Assembly (NCBI GenBank): GCA_024401555.1
Contig: JAKSKV010000033.1
Span: forward strand, 1 to 33,170
DNA from: Paludibacteraceae bacterium
Lineage (GTDB): Bacteria > Bacteroidota > Bacteroidia > Bacteroidales > Paludibacteraceae
Length of the DNA stretch: 33,170 bases
Direction: 5' to 3'
Under the pieces are notes generated by a model. It was not told the origin of the DNA, did no database searches, and worked only from the letters and a program-made list of their open reading frames with translations. This document shows positions 30,757-33,170 of the stretch, one piece after another (position 1 is the stretch's first letter; the number at the start of each line of letters is the position of its first letter). Position numbers and translations under genes: made by a program.

Positions 30757-30812
30757 TTATATTTGTGGGAGATAAGTGAAAAGAGAATTGCCAATATCGT
30801 TTGTCTTGCAAA
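30757..30812 (+). promoter_or_regulatory. 56-bp promoter/leader element, copy B
   Basis: TTATATTTGTGGGAGATAAG at 30757-30776 and TTTGTCTTGCAAA at 30800-30812, with the same 23-bp spacing as copy A at 27305. It contains TATATTTG as -7 box and lies 68 bp ahead of the BACON gene, whose promoter it probably is. The stretch 30664-30756 holds the inverted repeat at 30690 and nothing else. Confidence 0.6.
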
Positions 30813-30880
30813 CGAATGTTGACAATCACTTTTATCGAAAATAATGTTTTATAAAAGATTTAAGCTAAAACAATATTTAT

Positions 30881-31660
30881 ATGAAGAAATGGATTCTACT
30901 TATTGCTTTGCCACTTTGGGCATTGCTAACACTCTACTCTTGTGGAGAGTTGGAGGAAGAGGAATATCTAAATTTTGTTGAAACGGAATTATCGGTAAAT
31001 TTCGAAGGAGGATCGGAGATAGTAGGTATTTCTTCTAATATTTCTTGGAATGTAATTTCATCGGCCAGTTGGTGTATGTTGGAAAACGGATCTGGCAGTG
31101 GCTCTGGTTCGCTTGTGTTGAAAATAGAGAAAAATAAAGACATTAGTGAAAGAGTTGCAAAGATAACCATCTCTGGAGGGTATGTTAAACAGGATTTGAT
31201 GGTGAGGCAGTCGGGATCGATGGAAACTTTAACTGATATTCCTGAGAAGGATTCAATGTTATTATCTATCAATGTAGAGCAAGGTAAATGGTACTATTTC
31301 AAAAACGAGGAAAACCAAATTTCAGGCTATTTTTACGTAAATGAAACTTCTGGAACTGCTGGTTCAAAGGTAATAGACATTGATATCGTAAAAAACGACA
31401 TTTATAAAAGAAGTGAATATGTCATAGGGGATGATGAATTCCATGCTCCTTACATGGGATGGTCGTATTCTTCTTGGAGGGGTTATGATTTTGCACAATA
31501 TCCACGAAGTCAAGTGAAAGAAGCAGACGCCTCAGCGTTAATCTTCTGCTTGAATCCTGAGACTGATAGCTACACCATAACTTCCCCTACTATTGATAAC
31601 AATATTAACGTTATCGGTAAGGCTACAAAGACTTTGTTTTGTGAAAAACAGCCCTTTTAA
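30881..31660 (+). CDS. BACON-domain lipoprotein of module 3
   Basis: 259 aa. A type II signal peptide with lipid Cys21 (LTLYSC) is followed by an acidic spacer (GELEEEEYLNF). A BACON domain spans about residues 35-113: ELSVNFEGGSEIVGISSNISWNVISSASWCMLENGSG, then RVAKITISGGYVKQDLMVRQSG. BACON domains are Bacteroidota surface beta-sandwiches, often in glycan-related proteins. The remaining about 145 residues (WYYFKNEENQISGYFYVNET, WSYSSWRGYDFAQYPRS) are rich in Tyr and Trp and not recognised. The protein is probably outer-membrane-anchored. It has its own promoter element and terminator within the module. Confidence 0.8.
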   Translation: MKKWILLIALPLWALLTLYSCGELEEEEYLNFVETELSVNFEGGSEIVGISSNISWNVISSASWCMLENGSGSGSGSLVLKIEKNKDISERVAKITISGGYVKQDLMVRQSGSMETLTDIPEKDSMLLSINVEQGKWYYFKNEENQISGYFYVNETSGTAGSKVIDIDIVKNDIYKRSEYVIGDDEFHAPYMGWSYSSWRGYDFAQYPRSQVKEADASALIFCLNPETDSYTITSPTIDNNINVIGKATKTLFCEKQPF

Positions 31661-31678
31661 TTAAATATATTATAGAAC

Positions 31679-31699
31679 GGCAGACTTCGGTCCGCTTTT
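31679..31699 (+). terminator. Terminator of the BACON gene
   Basis: GGCAGAC, tetraloop TTCG, GTCCGCT with one A-C mismatch, then TTTTC (31679-31700). Confidence 0.6.
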
Positions 31700-31706
31700 C
31701 AATAGT

Positions 31707-31727
31707 ATTCGAATTCTCAATTCGAAT
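31707..31727. repeat. 9-bp inverted repeat behind the BACON gene
   Basis: ATTCGAATT (31707-31715), CTC, AATTCGAAT (31719-31727). The arms are themselves largely palindromic. It lies between the terminator and dif-like copy 4. Confidence 0.6.
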
Positions 31728-31760
31728 TTTGGAAATGGTTATTTCATTTTATTTATTTCT

Positions 31761-31795
31761 GATTTAACATACAAGAAATTATATAACTTTAAAAC
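31761..31795 (+). repeat. dif-like repeat, copy 4
   Basis: 35 bp identical to copy 1. It separates modules 3 and 4, about 40 bp ahead of the next gene. Confidence 0.85.
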
Positions 31796-31834
31796 ATATA
31801 GGAGCGTTAAGTATTAATTTAAAACATTTGAGAT

Positions 31835-32473
31835 ATGAAGAAGATTATGTTCGTTTTGGTTTCTATGCTTTGTTTCACTGCTTGTGGTGATCCTGAAGAT
31901 TTGGAAGATCCAACACCCGACCCCATCGAGGATATCAATAAGTTCGATAGTTACTACCTTATGACCATGGAAGGTGAGGTGCAATTTGAGGACCCTACAC
32001 GTGTCGTTTATCATGGATCTTTGGACACTGCTCTTATGTCCGCCTACAAGTCTGAGATCATCAAGGCGTTCGAGTCCAATGGCGCCATAACCTACAACGA
32101 GGAAAATGGTTTCACATATTGGACTGATGATATTGAGCATATCCCTTCCAATCGTAGGGTCATGATTGCCGACTCTACCATTACCATTGAGTGTACATTT
32201 AAGATTATCGACTATAAGGGTTGTGAACCTGAGGTTCCATTTGATGGTGTAGTTATCAAGGGTGATAGTATCACATATGATCAATTGCTTGATGAGATCG
32301 ATAATCATAGCTGTTATAGCGAGGAGGAGTTCAGGAAGATTAAGAGTTTGTTTCCATCTTCATCATTGAGATATATCAATGGCATTCCAGGTAGTACTCC
32401 AGGTTATGGTAGAGTGAAAAGAATTCTCTATCACGGTCGACAAGTTGATATTAAATATTGTGATATTGATTAA
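31835..32473 (+). CDS. Lipoprotein of module 4
   Basis: 212 aa. A type II signal peptide with lipid Cys17 (MLCFTAC) is followed by an acidic, Pro-rich spacer (GDPEDLEDPTPDPIEDI). The mature part has mixed strands and helices (YYLMTMEGEVQFEDPTRVVYHGS, YKSEIIKAFESNGAITYNEENGFTYW, TITIECTFKIIDYKGCEPEVPFDGV) with two Cys that could pair. No family recognised; it may be an envelope protein. The gene fills most of the module between dif-like copies 4 and 5 (39 bp before, 36 bp after) and has no clear promoter of its own. Confidence 0.7.
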   Translation: MKKIMFVLVSMLCFTACGDPEDLEDPTPDPIEDINKFDSYYLMTMEGEVQFEDPTRVVYHGSLDTALMSAYKSEIIKAFESNGAITYNEENGFTYWTDDIEHIPSNRRVMIADSTITIECTFKIIDYKGCEPEVPFDGVVIKGDSITYDQLLDEIDNHSCYSEEEFRKIKSLFPSSSLRYINGIPGSTPGYGRVKRILYHGRQVDIKYCDID

Positions 32474-32509
32474 TATTATATTCGTATAGGGTTGTAATTT
32501 AAACTAAAA

Positions 32510-32544
32510 GATTTAACATACAAGAAATTATATAACCTTAAAAC
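32510..32544 (+). repeat. dif-like repeat, copy 5
   Basis: 35 bp, differing from copy 1 at one position in the outer right arm (TAACCTTAAAAC). It is the last copy in the window. Confidence 0.85.
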
Positions 32545-32567
32545 TTAAAGGATGAGTAGGATCGATT

Positions 32568-32593
32568 AGGAAGGTTCCCCTTGGGACCTTCCT
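32568..32593 (+). terminator. Terminator-like hairpin closing the array
   Basis: AGGAAGGT (32568-32575) and ACCTTCCT (32586-32593) pair perfectly. The following T content is weak (ATATCATTT), so termination may be imperfect. Confidence 0.55.
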
Positions 32594-32620
32594 ATATCAT
32601 TTCCCTTCATGTTTATTTGT

Positions 32621-33148
32621 CTAAAAGTACAAATCCTCTTCTTGGGACGCGCCATCTGGATTGAAAAAGATAATGTTATATATTGGCATATAGGTCACAT
32701 TGTCCTTTGTAAAGCATTTATGCTCATTAGACAATACATAAGCTTGCTTTACATTATAATCCGGAACAGCAAGAAATTTATCCAACGCACTATGGACCGT
32801 ATAGTCCTTGCCTGATTTTATCTCAAGTGGCAGAGCGGAAAAAGAGTCACAATCGTCTATCAAATAGTCCACCTCCCCGATTCTCTTATTGTCGTAGTAA
32901 TAGAGACGGAAGCCCTTCGACTTCAGTTCTTGCGCCACGACGGTCTCATAGACAGCCCCAAGATTTATGCTTCGAATATCCTCCAATACAGGTTTTATGT
33001 TGTTGCGATACAAGATTCCAGTAAAGATACCAACATCATTAAGATATAGTTTTAGCAAATTTTTTCCCGCGTTTTGTGAGAGCGGATAAGTAGGTTGGCT
33101 TATGGCAAAAGTTTCCAGTATAATACTGCCGCTTTTTCGAACCAGTTG
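32621..33148 (-). pseudogene. C-terminal fragment of a DUF4143 AAA-type ATPase
   Basis: Open frame of about 175 codons. It reads PTYPLSQNAGKNLLKLYLNDVGI, then INLGAVYETVVAQELKSKGF, YYYDNKRIGEVDYLIDD and LEIKSGKDYTVHSALDKFL. This is the DUF4143 domain that ends the AAA ATPases common in Bacteroidota, with the E-V-D...E-I-K pattern of an inactive or active PD-(D/E)XK fold. The frame meets a stop (TAG, 33151-33149) upstream and has no ATG in front of the conserved part, while the N-terminal ATPase with its Walker motifs is not in the window. So it is probably a broken gene; an intact gene with a frameshift just beyond 33150 is the alternative. Confidence 0.6.
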
Positions 33149-33170
33149 CTAAGTTAAGAAAATAAAGTTT

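Noticed and set aside
30864-30878. GATTTAAGCTAAAAC as an internally deleted sixth dif-like copy
   Set aside because: Only the outer ends match. The core arms and centre are missing, so chance in A/T-rich DNA is enough.
27461-32544. The five repeats as a CRISPR array or as integron attC sites
   Set aside because: Copies are 661 to 2506 bp apart with genes between them, not short equal spacers. attC sites have variable, strongly palindromic middles; this sequence is constant and only weakly palindromic.

Overview
The window comes from a Bacteroidales (Bacteroidota) chromosome. Most promoters match the phylum's TTTG-N17-21-TAnnTTTG pattern, two secreted proteins carry C-terminal domains of the type IX secretion system (T9SS) class (a gliding-motility CHU_C domain and a Por-type tail, with a third Por-like mini-protein), lipoproteins have Bacteroidota-style lipoboxes, and a BACON-domain protein and a YWFCY-type mobilization-protein fragment are present. 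I cannot name a genus.

Positions 1-4365 hold a membrane/periplasmic gene set: a CHASE2 sensor without an output domain, a secreted WG-repeat/caspase (C14) protein and a FecR-like/DUF4384 protein. Two sequences matching the sigma-54 -24/-12 pattern lie here. One precedes the DUF4384 gene. The other precedes a stretch of about 95 nt that ends in a strong terminator and looks like a sigma-54-driven small RNA. rpoN, the gene for sigma-54 itself, sits only 2.6 kb further on.

Positions 4387-25856 are mostly conserved chromosome: a gene of unknown function, tRNA-Phe, a YgjP-like metallopeptidase, a lipoprotein, rpoN with a PAP2-like membrane protein, an AddB-like Fe-S nuclease, proA, tcdA, a CHU_C surface protein, a large CotH-kinase/lamin-tail T9SS protein, a polysaccharide flippase, an Lrp-family regulator, sufBCD behind a structured leader, and a SanA-like protein. 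Two small secreted proteins (26067-27060) follow on the minus strand.

Positions 27461-32544 are the accessory part. A 35-36 bp sequence occurs five times in the same orientation (27461, 28122, 30628, 31761, 32510). It splits the region into modules of very different base composition and cuts through genes at its edges. Read on the minus strand, its core looks like a XerC/XerD dif site: an 11-bp arm differing from the E. coli XerD arm at one position, a 6-bp centre, and an 11-bp arm ending ATAA. I interpret the region as a tandem array of Xer/dif-type modules, comparable to pdif modules of Acinetobacter plasmids or IMEX elements. The cargo is an unknown gene; a broken MobC/TraG fragment with a HEPN-unknown-SecB-like operon and a truncated gene; a BACON lipoprotein; and another lipoprotein. 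A truncated DUF4143 ATPase lies beyond the last site.

The HEPN/unknown/SecB-like operon has the layout of a toxin-antitoxin-chaperone (TAC) system. The middle protein ends in DNHYALAA, almost the end of an ssrA (tmRNA) degradation tag, which suggests a built-in ClpXP degron shielded by the SecB-like chaperone. This operon and the dif-like array that carries it are the best candidates for an undescribed system here.
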